Assembly (NCBI RefSeq): GCF_010093535.1 | Contig: NW_022985178.1 | Coordinates: forward strand, 1,171,030 to 1,235,029 | DNA length: 64,000 nucleotides | Source of the DNA: Lindgomyces ingoldianus | Taxonomy: Eukaryota > Ascomycota > Dothideomycetes > Pleosporales > Lindgomycetaceae | Direction of reading: 5' to 3' | Part shown: positions 12,545 to 25,400 of the stretch, piece by piece | How the letters are laid out: every line of letters starts with the position of its first letter | Numbering within the stretch: the stretch's first letter is position 1 | The notes under the pieces: model-generated | Seen by the model: the letters and a program-made list of their open reading frames with translations, nothing else | What the model was told of the DNA's origin: nothing | The model's database searches: none | Made by a program: the position numbers and the translations under genes

Positions 12545-12923
12545 CTAATAAAGCGACTATATAACATAAATTATATAAAAAAAAGTAAATTAAAGTAAAA
12601 AAAACTTTTATAATTAAAAAAAGCTTATGCTTAATAGCTTTAAAAAAGTTTAAAGTGTGTAGTAATAAAAAAAAGTAAAGAAGTAGGTATAAGCTAAAGT
12701 AGGTAAGCTATTCTAAAGGCGCTATAGATAGTGCAATTAAACTAGGCATAACATGTAAAAATATAAGTAACAAGTAAAAGTAGTATTTAAATAATATTCT
12801 AGGCTATACTATACTATATAGTCCTAGAGCGGGTTGTAATAGGCTATAATAGAGTTTGTTAGAGTGTAGTCTTAGCAAAAGTAAGCAACTTAGGTGTGTA
12901 AGCAACTTGCCTGTAAAGTATGT

Positions 12924-13441
12924 TATACAGTTAACTTATATAGTTATTATTCTTTTTTTTTACTTTTTAGAATTATATAATTTTATTTACTAGAAGTTTT
13001 TCTTTAGTAGTTTCCTTTTAAGGTAAAAGTTTATATAGGTTGTAATATAGTAGAGATTATATAGGTAGTATTAGTAGTGCATACACTACAGCAGGCAGTA
13101 GTGTGTACAATTAGAGGTGTAGGACAGGCGTTAGATAGGGTAGCATGTATTATTTGTATAGTAATTAGTGTAGTGCTAGCTAAAGTGTAGAAGTAGATAA
13201 TACTAGTATATTTAGTATTATTAGCAGCATTATATTTAGCCTACTTTTATGTAGAGCTTTATATAGTAATAAAGGTTATATGTAAAGGCTTTTAGGTGCA
13301 ATTACTTTTTTTATGCTATATTATATAGCTTTTAGGCTTAAGTACCTTTATTACTTAGCTATAGAGTAATTTTCTTATTTTTTAGCACTTATATAAGCTC
13401 TCTTTTAAATGCGCAGCTAAGTGCTAAAAAGTTTTATAATA
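12924..13441 (-). pseudogene. Copia retrotransposon piece (gag region)
   Basis: The stretch matches 18287-18805, in the same orientation, of the Copia derivative at 15720-19953. It continues the broken Copia element from 8354 and is resumed at 14919 after the next insertion. Confidence 0.65.
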
Positions 13442-14442
13442 ACGTACTTTACAAGCAAGTTACTTACACACCTAAGTTGCTTACTTCTACTAAGCCCTTA
13501 CTAAACTACTTTTTTTACACTAATGTATTCCTAACAACAGTACTTAGACATACTAAAATAATGTTAGATACAGCTTACACTTTAAGCTTTTAAATAAAAT
13601 ATAAAACTTTTAAAAAAACATGCTACAGGTATGTGTAAAGTCTTTTAAAAAATAATAAATAACTATAGCACTACATAACCTTTATAAGCTAATTCTATAG
13701 CTAACTTATAAAGGCTAGGTAATAAGAAGGAGTAGGTAATTATTAAGACTATACTTAAGCTATATGCGTAAGGATTTTCTTCTTAGATAGCATTTATAGC
13801 TAATATAGCTAATTCTTTGCGCGCTAAGCATAATCTAAGCTATATTAGTATAAACTAGCCTAGTATGTTTAGAAAGTGTTATCTAAACTTTAAAGTAACA
13901 TTTAAGTGTAGTATAACTATAAAAAAGCTTTTTATAAAAGTTCTAAGGTAATTTAAACTAGATTTAGCCTTATAAAGAATATTAAAGCTAAGTATATTAT
14001 CTAAAATAATAACATGTATAACGTTACTAAGATAAGCTTTATTATAAGCTAAATATTTATTAACTATACTTACACTTAAAACTTTACTTTAAGCTTTAAA
14101 TAACACTTTATAAACATACTAGGCTAGTTTATGCTAATATGGCCTAGATTATACTTAGCGTGTAAAGAATTAGCTATATTAGCTATAAATGCTATCTAAA
14201 GGGAAAATTCTTACGCATATAGCTTAAGTATAGTCTTAATAATTACCTACTCCTTCTTATTACCTAGCCTTTATAAGTTAGCTATAGAATTAGCTTGTAA
14301 AGGTTATTTAGTGCTATAGTTATTTATTATCTTTTAAAAGACTCTGTACATAGCTGCAGCAAGTTTTTTTAAGAGTTTTATATTTTATTTAAAAGCTTAA
14401 ATTGTAAGCTATATCTAACATTCTTTTAGTATGTCTAAGTAG

Positions 14443-14819
14443 TGTAACGGCGCAGGCAAGACAATGGGTCCGAATGCGGTATGAATCCACTCAGAGGCAT
14501 ATGGGAGTGCGTGGGGACTCAGAGACCTGGGAATACCNNNNNNNNNNGGTATGAATCCACTCAGAGGCATATGGGAGTGCGTGGGGACTCAGAGACCTGG
14601 GAATACCAATGACACCTATAGGCCTTGTACGTAGGATATCAGAAAACTACCGAGCTAGCTACAGGGGCGAGGTGCGACTAAATACATGAGGGAATAGGGG
14701 TAACAGCAGGGGGCCGGGCAGAGTCGAGTCAGGGTCGAGCCAGGGTCGGAGCCGATACGGAGACCCTTCGGATAGGTTCCGGGCGACCCGAGATGGAACG
14801 ATTCATGAGAATCGTTACA
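14443..14819 (-). mobile_element. Solo LTR of the chromodomain Gypsy family, containing an assembly gap
   Basis: It runs TGTAACGGCGCAGG...ATCGTTACA with target duplication AGTAG on both sides. It is the reverse complement of the 290-bp LTRs at 33443 and 44561, and no internal retrotransposon sequence accompanies it. It is GC-rich and nearly free of RIP changes. The apparent excess length (377 bp) comes from a 10-N gap flanked by the same ~60-bp sequence twice. Confidence 0.85.
14538..14547. other. Assembly gap (10 N) inside a duplicated 60-bp segment
   Basis: The ~60 bases before the gap (from 14478, ggtatgaatccactcagagg...) are repeated exactly straight after it. This is most simply two contig ends that overlap but were not merged. 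The true LTR is therefore about 70 bases shorter. Confidence 0.9.
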
Positions 14820-14918
14820 AGTAGTGTTATTAAGATGCATTAGTGTAGAAAGAGTAGTTTAGTAGAGTCTTAGCAAAAGTAAGCAACTTAGGTGTGTAAG
14901 CAACTTGCCTGTAAAGTA

Positions 14919-15135
14919 TAGTATTTATTTTTTAAAATTTTTTATATATAAACTTAGAAAAGTAGCACTTTTTTAAGTTATTATATGTAGATTAGTAATT
15001 ATATAACTTATATATAATTAAATTTATAAGCTTATTAAAGCTTTTAACATGTTAATCTTATTATTCTAGTACTCTAAGCTAGTCTTATTTTATAGTGTTA
15101 CCTCTAATATCTTTATATCCTTTATAAGTTATTTA
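14919..15135 (-). pseudogene. Copia retrotransposon piece
   Basis: The stretch matches 18805-19020 of the Copia derivative. It lies between the foldback element and the next pogo insertion, and continues the old Copia from 13441. It resumes at 21236. Confidence 0.6.
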
Positions 15136-15719
15136 ACGTACTTTATAGGCAAGTTGCTTACACACCTAAGTTGCTTACTTTTACTAAGACTCTACTACAC
15201 TACCTTTCTTATACTAATACATTCCTAACAACACTACTTAAATGTGTTAAAAGAATGTTAGATGCAGTTTACACTTTAGGCTTTTAAATAAAATATAACA
15301 CTTTTTAAGTAACACACTGCAGCTATCTATAAAGTCTTTTAAAAGATAATAAGTAACTAACACGCTAGACAACTTTTCTAAGCTAATTATATAGCTAACT
15401 AATAAAAGCTAGATAATAATAAAAAGTAAGTAATTATTTAGCACATACTTAAGCTAAATGTGTAAGGATTTCCCCTCTAGCTAGTAGCTATAGCTAATAT
15501 AGCTAATTCTTTACACGCTAAGTATAATATAAGCTATATTAGTATAAACTAGCTTAATATGTTTATTAAGTGTTACTTAAAGCTTAAAGTAAAGTTTAAG
15601 TATAACTATAACTATAAAAAAGCTTTTTATAAAATTTTATAGTAATTCAAAGCTAGTTTAACCTTATAAAGAATATTAAAGCTAAGTATAGCATTTAGAA
15701 TAATAATATATACAACTTT

Positions 15720-16448
15720 TGTTAAATAGGCTCTAACAGCTAGCTGCTTATAGTATGAGCACTTAAGTAGCAAGAGTAAGAGTGGTGTACAGTGTGCACA
15801 GCGTATAAGGTAGGTAAGGCAAGAGTAATATGTTTTTAGTTTTATTACTCTTATCTTTCCTCTATATAGAGGAAAAGGGGGATATCTAGATGTTTATGCA
15901 CAGAGGTTTACGCACAAGCATTATGTAACATAGATACGTGATCCTGCTTGTAGGTAATTGCTTGTATCTAGATTATAACACTGCTGCTGCGTATAGACAC
16001 TAGCAACTTTTCTTTTTATCTAAAAAGTTACCTTTTATACGTGTTACTTTTTTTTTTTATCTGTGTAGGTCTATCTAATTATGTTTTGCCTTTACTCTAC
16101 CCTATTTATTAGGACTTGCCTTAGTAATGCTGTATATTAAGATAGGCTAGTTGCGCTATGTAAATAGCTCTATAAATAGTGTAAAGCATTTTAGGCTATT
16201 ATTATCTAGCCTTTATGCGCTTACTTTATAAGTAATTTAGCAGTGTATAAACTGTTTTGTGTAGAGTTTTGTGCTAGAATAGTGTGGGATCTTTATGTAG
16301 GCAGGTGTGTAGAGAGGTGTATATAATAAGGTCTTTTCTTTTTTTTTACTTTCTCTTTTTTATCTTTTACTTTTTAAGCCTTACTGTACTATTCCCTAGC
16401 TCTTTTCTCTTTTTATACAGTGCTAACAGTGACAGATACTCCCGCCTG

Positions 16449-16480
<32 letters not shown>

Positions 16481-19400
16481 TGTCTCTCTAGCCTTCCTCC
16501 TCTACCTTTAGCGCTGTTAGTGCGGGCGTCTTTAACGTCCTTGTGTAGTCTAGCGGCCTAGGGCGCATCTGCGTTACTCTTTTAACTAGTTCTGCTGCTA
16601 ATTAGCAGTTTATTTAGTGTTTTAGTATAAATGTATAGATCTTTTAGCTCTTCTGCTTTTTTCTTATATAAAATGCTAATTATAGATAGGCTAAAAAGTA
16701 GCATGTAGTAGCTTTACTATTTTATAATATTAATATTGTTTTACCTGCTAGCACTAATCTGCAGCTGTAGGCAGTAAAGGTTATGTGTTATAAGAGGTAC
16801 TTCTATGCAGTCTTAGTCTAGAGTTACAGTTAGGTCCTAGTAACTTTATGTGCTTGTTATTATAGTAGCACTACTAGTGCCTTTTTTTTTATTAAGTGTT
16901 ATATGTTAGCTAACTTCTAGGCTAATGCCTGCGCCTTATGCGTATAGCAGAGCTGTGGTCTGCATTGTAACTACTATATGTAAGGGGTAGTGGCTTTTTT
17001 TTCTTCTATATACTAGACAAATAGACTATCTTTTTTACATATCCTTCTCTTTTAATCTTGTAATAAAAAAAAATAAGTGTGTATAATAAAAAAAATAAAA
17101 AAGATAGGCTTTATATAAAAGTGTTATTAGTCTAGTTAGTCTAGAGCATCTTTACACACAGGATCTAGCTAGTCTACAGATGCTTCTATCTAAACAGAGA
17201 GGTAGTTAGTTAGGACTAATAATTAAAAAGCTTAGTTTAGTGTTTTCTTTATATATGCATCTACTAAGTTGTTTTTACTATTAATTTACTTTATTTTAGT
17301 AATTTCCCTTTTCTTATATAATTTATAGAGTAACATAATGTTAATTATAAGTTACTTTTTACTAGTAGTGCCTAGCTTAATAAGGTAATTATATAGAAAC
17401 CTTAAATTTATGTAGATTACTACTAGGATTAGTAGTAGTTTAAGCATTTATATAATTTACTATAAAGTTGTACTAAAGGTAATTACATTATTAAACCCTC
17501 TAACTATTCTATATAGTTTACTAGTAAGAACACTTCTAGTTACTCTTTTACACTTAGTAGAATTTTAGTGTATAATGTTGCCTAGTATTTTAAAGTAGTT
17601 GCTTTACTCTGTACAGTCTTTATTACTTAATATAATTAAGAATCCTAGCTGTAAGCTAAGGTTTTTATTATTAGTAAATAATCTATCTATAAAGATAAAC
17701 AGCTTTACATAATTAAGCTATAATAGTAAGAAGGTAAGACTATGTTTACTATTATCTATCTGCTATTAGATTTATGCGTTAAGTGTGTTAATGTTATTAT
17801 GCAAAGAGTTTATAGTTTATGTAGTAATAAAGAGGTTAAATGCTGCCTCTAGTTAACATATAAATGCTATGTATGCCTCTCTTACATGTTGCTTAACATA
17901 TTGTTGTGCAGCATCTTTATTCTTTAGGTTAATTATATAAAGGTAGCTTACTTATCTTTTCTAAGTAAGAACTACTATGTTATGCGTAAGTTTAATCTTT
18001 CTACTATTAAACTTAATAGGCTGCTTCTCTGCTAAGATAGTTTTACTCTTTATATAAAACTTTGCTTTCTATAGTTTCTTCTTTTCTCTTTGCGCAAAAT
18101 CTTTTATTATAATGCTTAAAGTGTTATATAAATGCTTCTAGTTATTTCTAAGGCCTATATTATATATATAGTGCATATTTACCTAACTTTCTAGGATATC
18201 TAGAAAGATGTTTATATACTAAGTTTCCTAGATATCTAGCTATTAACATAGATTAATAAAGATTCTTATTTTATTTATAAAGATATTATATAGTTAACTT
18301 ATGTAGTTATTATCTTTTTTTTATGCTTTTTAAAATTATATAATTTTGTCTGCTAAAAGTTTTTCTTTAGTAGTTTCCCTCTAAGGTGGAAGTTTGTACA
18401 GGTTGTAATGTAGTATAGATTGTGCAGGTGGTATTAGTAGTGCATACACTACTGCAGGCAGTGGTGTGTACAATTAAGGGTGTGGAGCAGGCGTTAGGTA
18501 GAGTAGCATGTATTGTTTGTATAGTAATTAGTGTAGTGCTAGCTAAGATGTAAAAGCAGGTAATGCTAGTATATTTAGTGTTAATAGCAGCATTGTGTTT
18601 AGTCTACTTCTGTGTAGAGCCTTATATAGTAATAGAGGTTATATATAAAGCCTTTTTAGTGTAATTGCTTTCTTTTATGCTATATTATATAGCTTTTAGG
18701 CTTAGGTACCTTTAGTGCTTAGCTATAGTATAATTCTTTTGTCCTTAAGCACTTATATAAGCTCTCTTTTAAACATGTAGCTAAGTGCTAAAAAGTCTTA
18801 TAGTGTCTATTTTTTAAAATTCTCTATGTATGCACTTAGAAAGGTAGCACCTTTCTAAGTTATTATGTGTAGATTAGTAATTATATAACTTATGTATAAT
18901 TAAGTCTATAGGCTTATTAGAGCTTTTAATATGTTAATCTTATTATTCTAGTACTCTAGGCTAGTCTTATTCTGTAGTGTTGCCTCTAATATCCCTGTGT
19001 CCTTTATAAGTTGTTTATATTATAAAAATTATTTCTTATTCTTCTTATTATTACACAGAGTTGTTAGTTACTAGTAGGATTTTATTATAATAGTATAGTT
19101 AATTACTTTTCTAGTAGATTGCACAGGTACTGCTGTTGTCTAGCTGCTAGGTTGTGCAGCTTTAATAGCTTTAGTGTGCGCCTTACACTATCTCTTTCTT
19201 ACTTTATACAGTAGCAGAGCTTGCTGTATAATGCAAAGGATTAATCTACTATCTTAAGAGATAAGTAATTAAACAAAGTACTTTATAAAGTGTAAGTGCT
19301 TTATTATTACTCTTTCTAAGAGATAAGTAATAAAACAAAGTGCCTTATAAAGCGTAGAGTTAATTGCTTGTGCAGTAGATCACACAGGTACTGCTGTTGT

Positions 19401-19953
19401 CTAGCTGCTAGGTTGTGCAGCTTTAGTGGCTTTAGTGTGCGTCTTACACTATCTCCTCCTTACTTTGTACAGTAGCAGAGCTTGCTGTATAATGTAAAGG
19501 ATTAATCTACTATCCTAAGGGATAGGTAACTAAACAAAGTACCTTACAGGGCGTAGGTGCTTTGTTATTACTCTTTCTAAGAGATAGGTAACAAAATAAA
19601 GTACTTTATAAGGTGTAAGTACTTTATTGTTACTTTTGCTAATTTATAGTTAATTAAATTAACTACTAATTAGTATTAAATAGGCTCTAACAGCTAGCTA
19701 CTTATAGTATAAGCACTTAAGTAGTAAGAGTAAGAGTGGTGTACAGTGTGCATAGCGTACAAGGTAGGTAAAGTAAGAGCAACATGTTTCTAGTTTTATT
19801 ACTCTTTTCTTTTCTTTGTACAGAGGAAAAGGGGGATATCTAGATGTTTATGCACAGAGGTTCGCGCACAAGCATCATGTGACATAGATACGTGATCCTG
19901 CTCGTGCGCGATCGCTTGTATCCAGATCGTGACGCTGCTGCTGCGTACAGACA
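15720..19953 (-). mobile_element. Non-autonomous Copia deletion derivative (copy 1)
   Basis: It is 4234 bp with 280-bp LTRs at 15720-15999 and 19674-19953 and target duplication ACTTT. The coding sense is minus. The RNase H-like part (about 17200-18080) joins directly to gag-proximal sequence near 18110, so integrase and most of the reverse transcriptase, present in the 5.9-kb relative at 22419-28305, are missing. The same join is found in the copy at 35348-39557. A CA/GA microsatellite lies at about 16450-16480 and a duplicated ~240-bp leader unit at about 19140-19620. No intact frame is left. Confidence 0.82.
19140..19660. repeat. Tandemly duplicated leader segment in the Copia derivative
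   Basis: Two copies of a ~240-bp block occur. Each has a run beginning tgctgttgtctagctgctagg and a 60-bp sub-unit ending in aaacaaagtac followed by actctttctaagagatagg-type sequence. The copy of this element at 35645-36310 carries the same blocks in a different number and arrangement. Confidence 0.7.
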
Positions 19954-21235
19954 ACTTTAATAAAATAGGTTTTATAGTAGGCTAGATATCTACTAGAGCA
20001 GTTATTATAAGTTTAAAGAAATAAGAATAGCTAAAAGTAGTTAAGCTAAGTAACTAGAAGTAGACAATAGCTATCTAGGGCATTAATGCTAAAAAGTAGG
20101 CTATTTTACTTTTTATTATTTTTTAGAGTAGCAACTACCTTTTAAACTAGTATAAAAAAATTTACTTTAAAATTAAGTTATTATAATCTTTAAGTATAGC
20201 TAGACTACTAATTAGCTTAGACTAGACTAGTTAAAGCACTTTAATATGCATATAAAAAAGTGTACTATTAGTAGCTACTATTTACTAGTTATTAATAGCT
20301 ATGAAAGCTATAACTTACTTTATTTTTAGTAATACTATAAAGATAATAAGATTATTACTATTTATATACTTTTTTACTTATTACACTTTTTATAGCTACT
20401 TAATGTAGGTTGTTTTACTCTTTTAAAAAAGGCATATAAGTGCTAAGCTAAAAACCTTATATATAACTAAATTACTTATATTATAAAAATAAAGTTTCTA
20501 CTATGCTTTAAAGTAGCTTATAATGCTATAATTACTTTTAGTAATATCTAAAAAAAGTTTTAAAGCACTAGATTAGTTTCTTTTAACTTATAATAAGTTA
20601 TAATAGGCCTTAATATAAAGTTATGCACTTTATTACCTCTACTACTTATATATAATAAGCTTTAGTAGTTATAAACCTTAAGTAATACTTTAGAACTCAG
20701 GTTATAATTAATACTTATAAAAATAAAAAATAAAAATTATATAAATAGTTTACTAACTTTTATAGTTAAAGTGTTTAAAAAGGTCTTAAAAAAGGCAGTA
20801 ATAATTATATATAAGCTAGTGTTAGTATAATAAGAAATTACTAAGCTTTAAGCACCTAATAAGGCTACTACATAACATAAATTATATAAAAAAGTAAATT
20901 AAAGTAAAAAAAACCTTAATAATTTAAAAAAGCTTACACTTAATAGCTTTAAAAAAGTTTAAAGTGCACAGTAATAGAAAGAAGGTAAAGAAGTAAGTGT
21001 AAGCTAAAGTAGGTAAGCTATTTTAAAGGCGCTACAGATAGTGTAATTAGACTAGGCATAACACGCAAATATATAAGTAAGAAGTAGAAGTAGTATCTAA
21101 ATAATATTCTAGGCTGTACTGTACTATATAGTGCTAGAGTAGGTTGTTATAGGCTATAATAGAGTTTATTAGGGTAGGGTCTTAGCAAAAGTATGCGACT
21201 TAGGTGTGTGAGCAACTCGCCTGTGAAGTACGTTA

Positions 21236-21845
21236 TATAATAAAAATATTTTTTTTTATTATTATATAAAGTTATTAGTTACTAGTAAAATTTTATTATA
21301 GTAGTATAGTTAATTACTTTTCTAGTAAATTACACAGGTACTACTATTATTATCTAGCTGCTAGTTTATGCAGCTTTATTATTTATTTTAGTATGCGTCT
21401 TATACTATCTTCTTCTTACTTTATATCGTAGCAGAGCTTACTATATAATGTAAAAAATTAATCTAATATCTCTAAAAATAAGTAATAAAACAAAGTACTT
21501 TATAAAGTGTAAGTACTTTATTATTACTTTTACTAATTTATAGTTAATTAAATTAACTACTAATTAGTGTTAAATAGGCTCTTTTAGCTAGCTGCTTATA
21601 GTAAAAGCACTTAATTAGTAAAAGTAAGAGTAGTGTACAGTGTGCACAGCGTATAAAGTAGGTAGAGTGGGGGCAACATGTTTCTAGTTCTATATTGCTC
21701 TGTCTTTTCTCTGTACAGAGGAAAAGGGGAATATCTAGATGTTTGCGCACAGAGGTTCGCGCACAAGCATCATGTGACATAGCTACATAATCCTTCTCTC
21801 GCGCGATAACTATCTAGACTGTAGCGCTGTTGCTACGTACAAACA
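21236..21845 (-). mobile_element. Terminal part and LTR of the fragmented Copia element
   Basis: Internal leader sequence (21236-21567) is followed by a 278-bp LTR (21568-21845) related to the 280-bp LTRs at 15720 and 35348. This is the right end, and by orientation the 5' LTR, of the minus-strand Copia whose pieces begin at 4450. Its other LTR was not found. Confidence 0.7.
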
Positions 21846-22418
21846 ATATAGTTATTTTAAGCCTAGTTCTTTAAATAGTAGTAATTTTATAATAACGTTA
21901 ATTATTACTATTATCTATAGCTATAATAGTGTTGTAATAGCTTATAGTTTACTATACAGCTTGTACTACCTTAAGTTATTCTTATTACAAATGTTGTATT
22001 TAGCTAAGACCTTTATGCATAGTTATTTAAGTTTAGAGAGTGCCTAGTAATACATTATTTTTAGCTTTTTACTTAGAGTTCTAATTCCTAGGTGTCTAAA
22101 CATTAGAGATTTATAGTATTCTTAGATTAAATTCTTTTATTCTAATTAAACTAATGTTAGGGTTGCTATAAGTTTTTTTATGTTAGGCTGTTATAAACTA
22201 GGCCTTTATTTGTTTACTAAGAGATTATAAATTCTTTAGTTTCTTTATTATTAAAGTCTATATAGTCTACTTATCTACTTAGAGTAGCTTAGTAGTTATT
22301 TACTTCTGCTATATGTTTAATTTCAAAGTTATATTAGCTAAGTTCTAAAGCTTATTATACATGCTTTAGTAGTAAGTCCTTAGTAGTTAGGAAGATAGTA
22401 AGGTTTATATAGTCTATG
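21846..22418 (-). pseudogene. Ty3/Gypsy integrase remnant, RIP-degraded
   Basis: Minus-strand similarity to the integrase remnant at 840-1240 is clear around 21930-22170, including the zinc-finger region. It is cut on the right by the complete Copia at 22419. Gypsy sequence of the same orientation resumes at 28311 after that Copia. Confidence 0.6.
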
Positions 22419-25400
22419 TGTTGAATGGACTCTCTGCTAGCTAGCACTTGGTGTCAGCAAATGCGTACAAGACAGAGAGGTTTGCACGGTGTAAACATCG
22501 CACGGGGGTGTTAGGTAACTGGTGTTAATTACTTCTTGTTATTTCTATTGTACAAAGGAAAGGGGTTAATATAGTCCTAAACTCTGCGCACGGATCTCTG
22601 TGCACAGGGATCTAGGCGCATCTAAGCCACGTGACTATTAACTAGGCGCCTAAATATTACTATTTAGACATTAGCAACTTTTTTTTTTCCTTTATACAGG
22701 ACTTGCCTTATTTACACATATAGTAGACAGGTTACTGTAGGGCTTTTTTTGCCTATCTTATATAAGCTTAAGTCTGTTAACTAACGCTTTAACTTTAATA
22801 GTTAGTTAGTTGTATAAAATTAGTTCTTTAAGAGCAGAGTTTAGCGCCTTCTTTATATAGGCATCTGCAGGGTTGTCTCTTCTATTAATCTACTTAATCT
22901 CTGTAATCTCCCTCTTCTTATATAATTCTTAAATTAATATAATATTAATTATAAGTCTCTTTTTATTTGTTGTTCTAAGCTTTATAAGACATTTATATAG
23001 AGATCTTAAATCTGTGCATAGTACAATAGGTACAGGAGGTATTCTAAGCATACGTGTAATCTAGTTAATAGTTGTACTTAGTGCAATTACGCAGTTAAAT
23101 CCTCCCACCATTCTGTACAGCTTACTAGCTAGGATAGAGCAGGTAACGCGTTTACACTTAGAAGAGTTCTAGTGTACAATATTACCTATAATTTTAAAGT
23201 TGTATAAGTTCCTAGTTTACTTCTTAGTTTTAAGAATAATAAAAAAGCTAAGCTATAAACTTAAGTCTTTATTATTTATAAATAATCTATTAGTAAAAAT
23301 AAACAACTTTATATAGAAAAGATTAAGTAGTACGTACAATAATCCTTTATTCTAGTTATTAATTTACTATTAGATTTGTACGTTTAATGCCTTAATATTG
23401 TTGTACAACAGCGACACAACTTAAGCGGCAGTAGACAGGTTAAATGCTGCCTTAGGTTAACATACTAATGCGATATAGGCACCTCGCGCGCGCTGTTTAA
23501 CGTACTTCTGCGCAGCATCCTCTACCTTAGACTCTATTATGTGTAGATTCCTAGCTTAACCTTTCTATATAAGAATAATATTATTTTATATAAAGTAAAT
23601 CTTTTCTTTATTAAATTTAATAGCCTAATTATGCAATAGTATAGTTTTAGGCTTTACTTAAAAGTTAGCTTTAAGTAATTCTTTTTTCTCTCTTTATGCA
23701 AAATTAGCTATAATAATACTAAGGGTATTATCTGTCTGCAGTCCTGTAATACTAAACACTGTTAGGCCTTTATATGTAATTAATAAGCATAGATTATATA
23801 ATAAGGTTTTTATAAAAAGTCTATCTTTGTAATAGTTATAGTATGTCTTAAACTAATACAAGCCTAACTCTGCTACGCTGTATAGTAGTTGTACAACTCT
23901 AAATATTATGTGTAGAGGGAAGCTTTTATAGAGTTCTCTTAGTAGTTGTGCAAAGAGAGTGCAAACAAGCTTGTCTATTAATTATACATATGCCTAAGTA
24001 ATATCACGTAGTTTACAGTGCATGTTGTACAAAGCTATTAGTAATAAGCTAATAGCTAGAATTAACCTCTAACTTATTTTCTAAATTATAGAAGACTATG
24101 TAAGGATCTTTTTCTTCTCTTTATTTAAATGTTTTATAAACATAAGTTGTAACTTTTTATATAGTTTTATTAATTTCCCTTTAACTTTATATATAAGTTA
24201 AAGGTTAAAAATCTGTCCTTTATAAATTAATAAATTATATAAGAGTACCTTAAACATACTACTTATAATTAGACTTTTTATTTCTATATAGTCTAATTCT
24301 TTAAATAGTCTCCTAGGTGTTGTAATTACACTGTCTGCACAGAGCTTAATTGCTAGCGCGTAGTCTTCCTTTTCCTTTTAAGTTAGAAATGTTGTGGCCT
24401 GTAGATTCTTACATAGTCTCCCTTAGCCTTTTTTAGCTAGCTATAGTTCTAGTTTTAGTTTATATAATAAATCTAATGCTGCTTAAGGGGCTGTTTTATG
24501 CAGTCTATTAACTAGGGTTAGTTGCTTGCGTAGGCGACCTCTCTTTTATGCCTGTGGAGGATCCCTTTGTACTAGGGCTGGTTTGTCTAGATCTAGCAAT
24601 TCTTGTGCAGGTTTATTCTTATCCTTTATATAATAATAGAGCATAACTTGTGTGCAGTAGAGTCTTACTAGACTGTTCTTTATCTTAATAATAACGTCTA
24701 AGGCCTTAATTTCCTTTACTACATGCAGTTCTGTCTATCTTTTCTTCTTTTACTACATCTTTACTTTAGAACTAAGTAGGAGATTTAGTACTTTATATAA
24801 GGTTAAGCTGTTTTAGGTATTAATTACATAATTAATATTAACTTTTGCTCTCTTGCTTTAAAGCATTCTTATCACCTTTTGTACAGCGTTAGCTTATGTA
24901 ATAATATTAGAGGATAGTGCAAAATCTATATTAATTCTTAGGTATGTTCTAAATATAAGCAATGTAGGTATAAGACTGTTTAGTTCTACTGTATTATTTA
25001 AAGCTTTAACAGCTATCTGTAACACTAACTTATTGTTTGTACAATTATCTAATTCTGCACAGAGGATGTTATATGCACGTTGTAGTAGTGCGTGCGCGCG
25101 CTTAATCTTCCCTATAGCCTAATAGGCTTCTACTAGCATTTGTTAACACGTTGCTTCTATAATCTTTGCGCAATTCTAGAAATCTTTAGATGCAAAGTTT
25201 ATACTAGAGTTATGTACAATATAATTAGGTAGGCCCTAATATGTGTTAATCTAACACTTACAAAGCGCGTTCTAGGTATCTTATGCAGACATTAATTTTA
25301 AGAAAGTTGCTGCTTAGAATAATGTATCTGCGTTAATTACATGTAGTACATCTTAGTTACTAATTTATACAACATTAATTACTATTTTATAATTAAAGTA

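Larger units (their letters stand above)
8355..12923 (+). mobile_element. pogo/Fot1-like DNA transposon with three nested insertions
   Basis: The terminal repeats (ACGTACCTTACAGG... and ...CTGTAAAGTATGT) are flanked by TA. The plus-strand element is split by a minisatellite LTR-like element (8421-8753), a second pogo copy (10098-11993) and a second minisatellite element (12043-12544). Removing the insertions leaves about 1.84 kb, the family's normal size. The transposase region (about 8900-10090, resuming at 11994) is full of RIP stops. Confidence 0.85.
13442..14918. mobile_element. Foldback (palindromic) pogo derivative with inserted solo LTR
   Basis: Both ends carry the same pogo terminal and sub-terminal sequence in inverted orientation, and the inner halves also mirror each other. 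No transposase core is present. It matches the uninterrupted copy at 49586-50685. A solo Gypsy LTR (14443-14819) is inserted in the right arm. The right terminus lacks the final CGT or has been altered, so the end is placed to within a few bases. Confidence 0.75.
15136..21233 (+). mobile_element. pogo/Fot1-like DNA transposon split by a Copia derivative
   Basis: The plus-orientation element has TA flanks and both terminal repeats. The transposase frame is cut at the position corresponding to 3160 of the copy at 2605 by the LTR element 15720-19953. Removing that insertion and one copy of its duplication leaves about 1.86 kb. The coding part is RIP-stopped throughout. Confidence 0.87.

Noticed and set aside
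14443..14819. hAT-type element with an 8-bp duplication (AAGTAGTG)
   Set aside because: The sequence is identical to LTRs at 33443 and 44561 with TG...CA ends. The correct duplication is the 5-bp AGTAG and the extra bases are coincidental.
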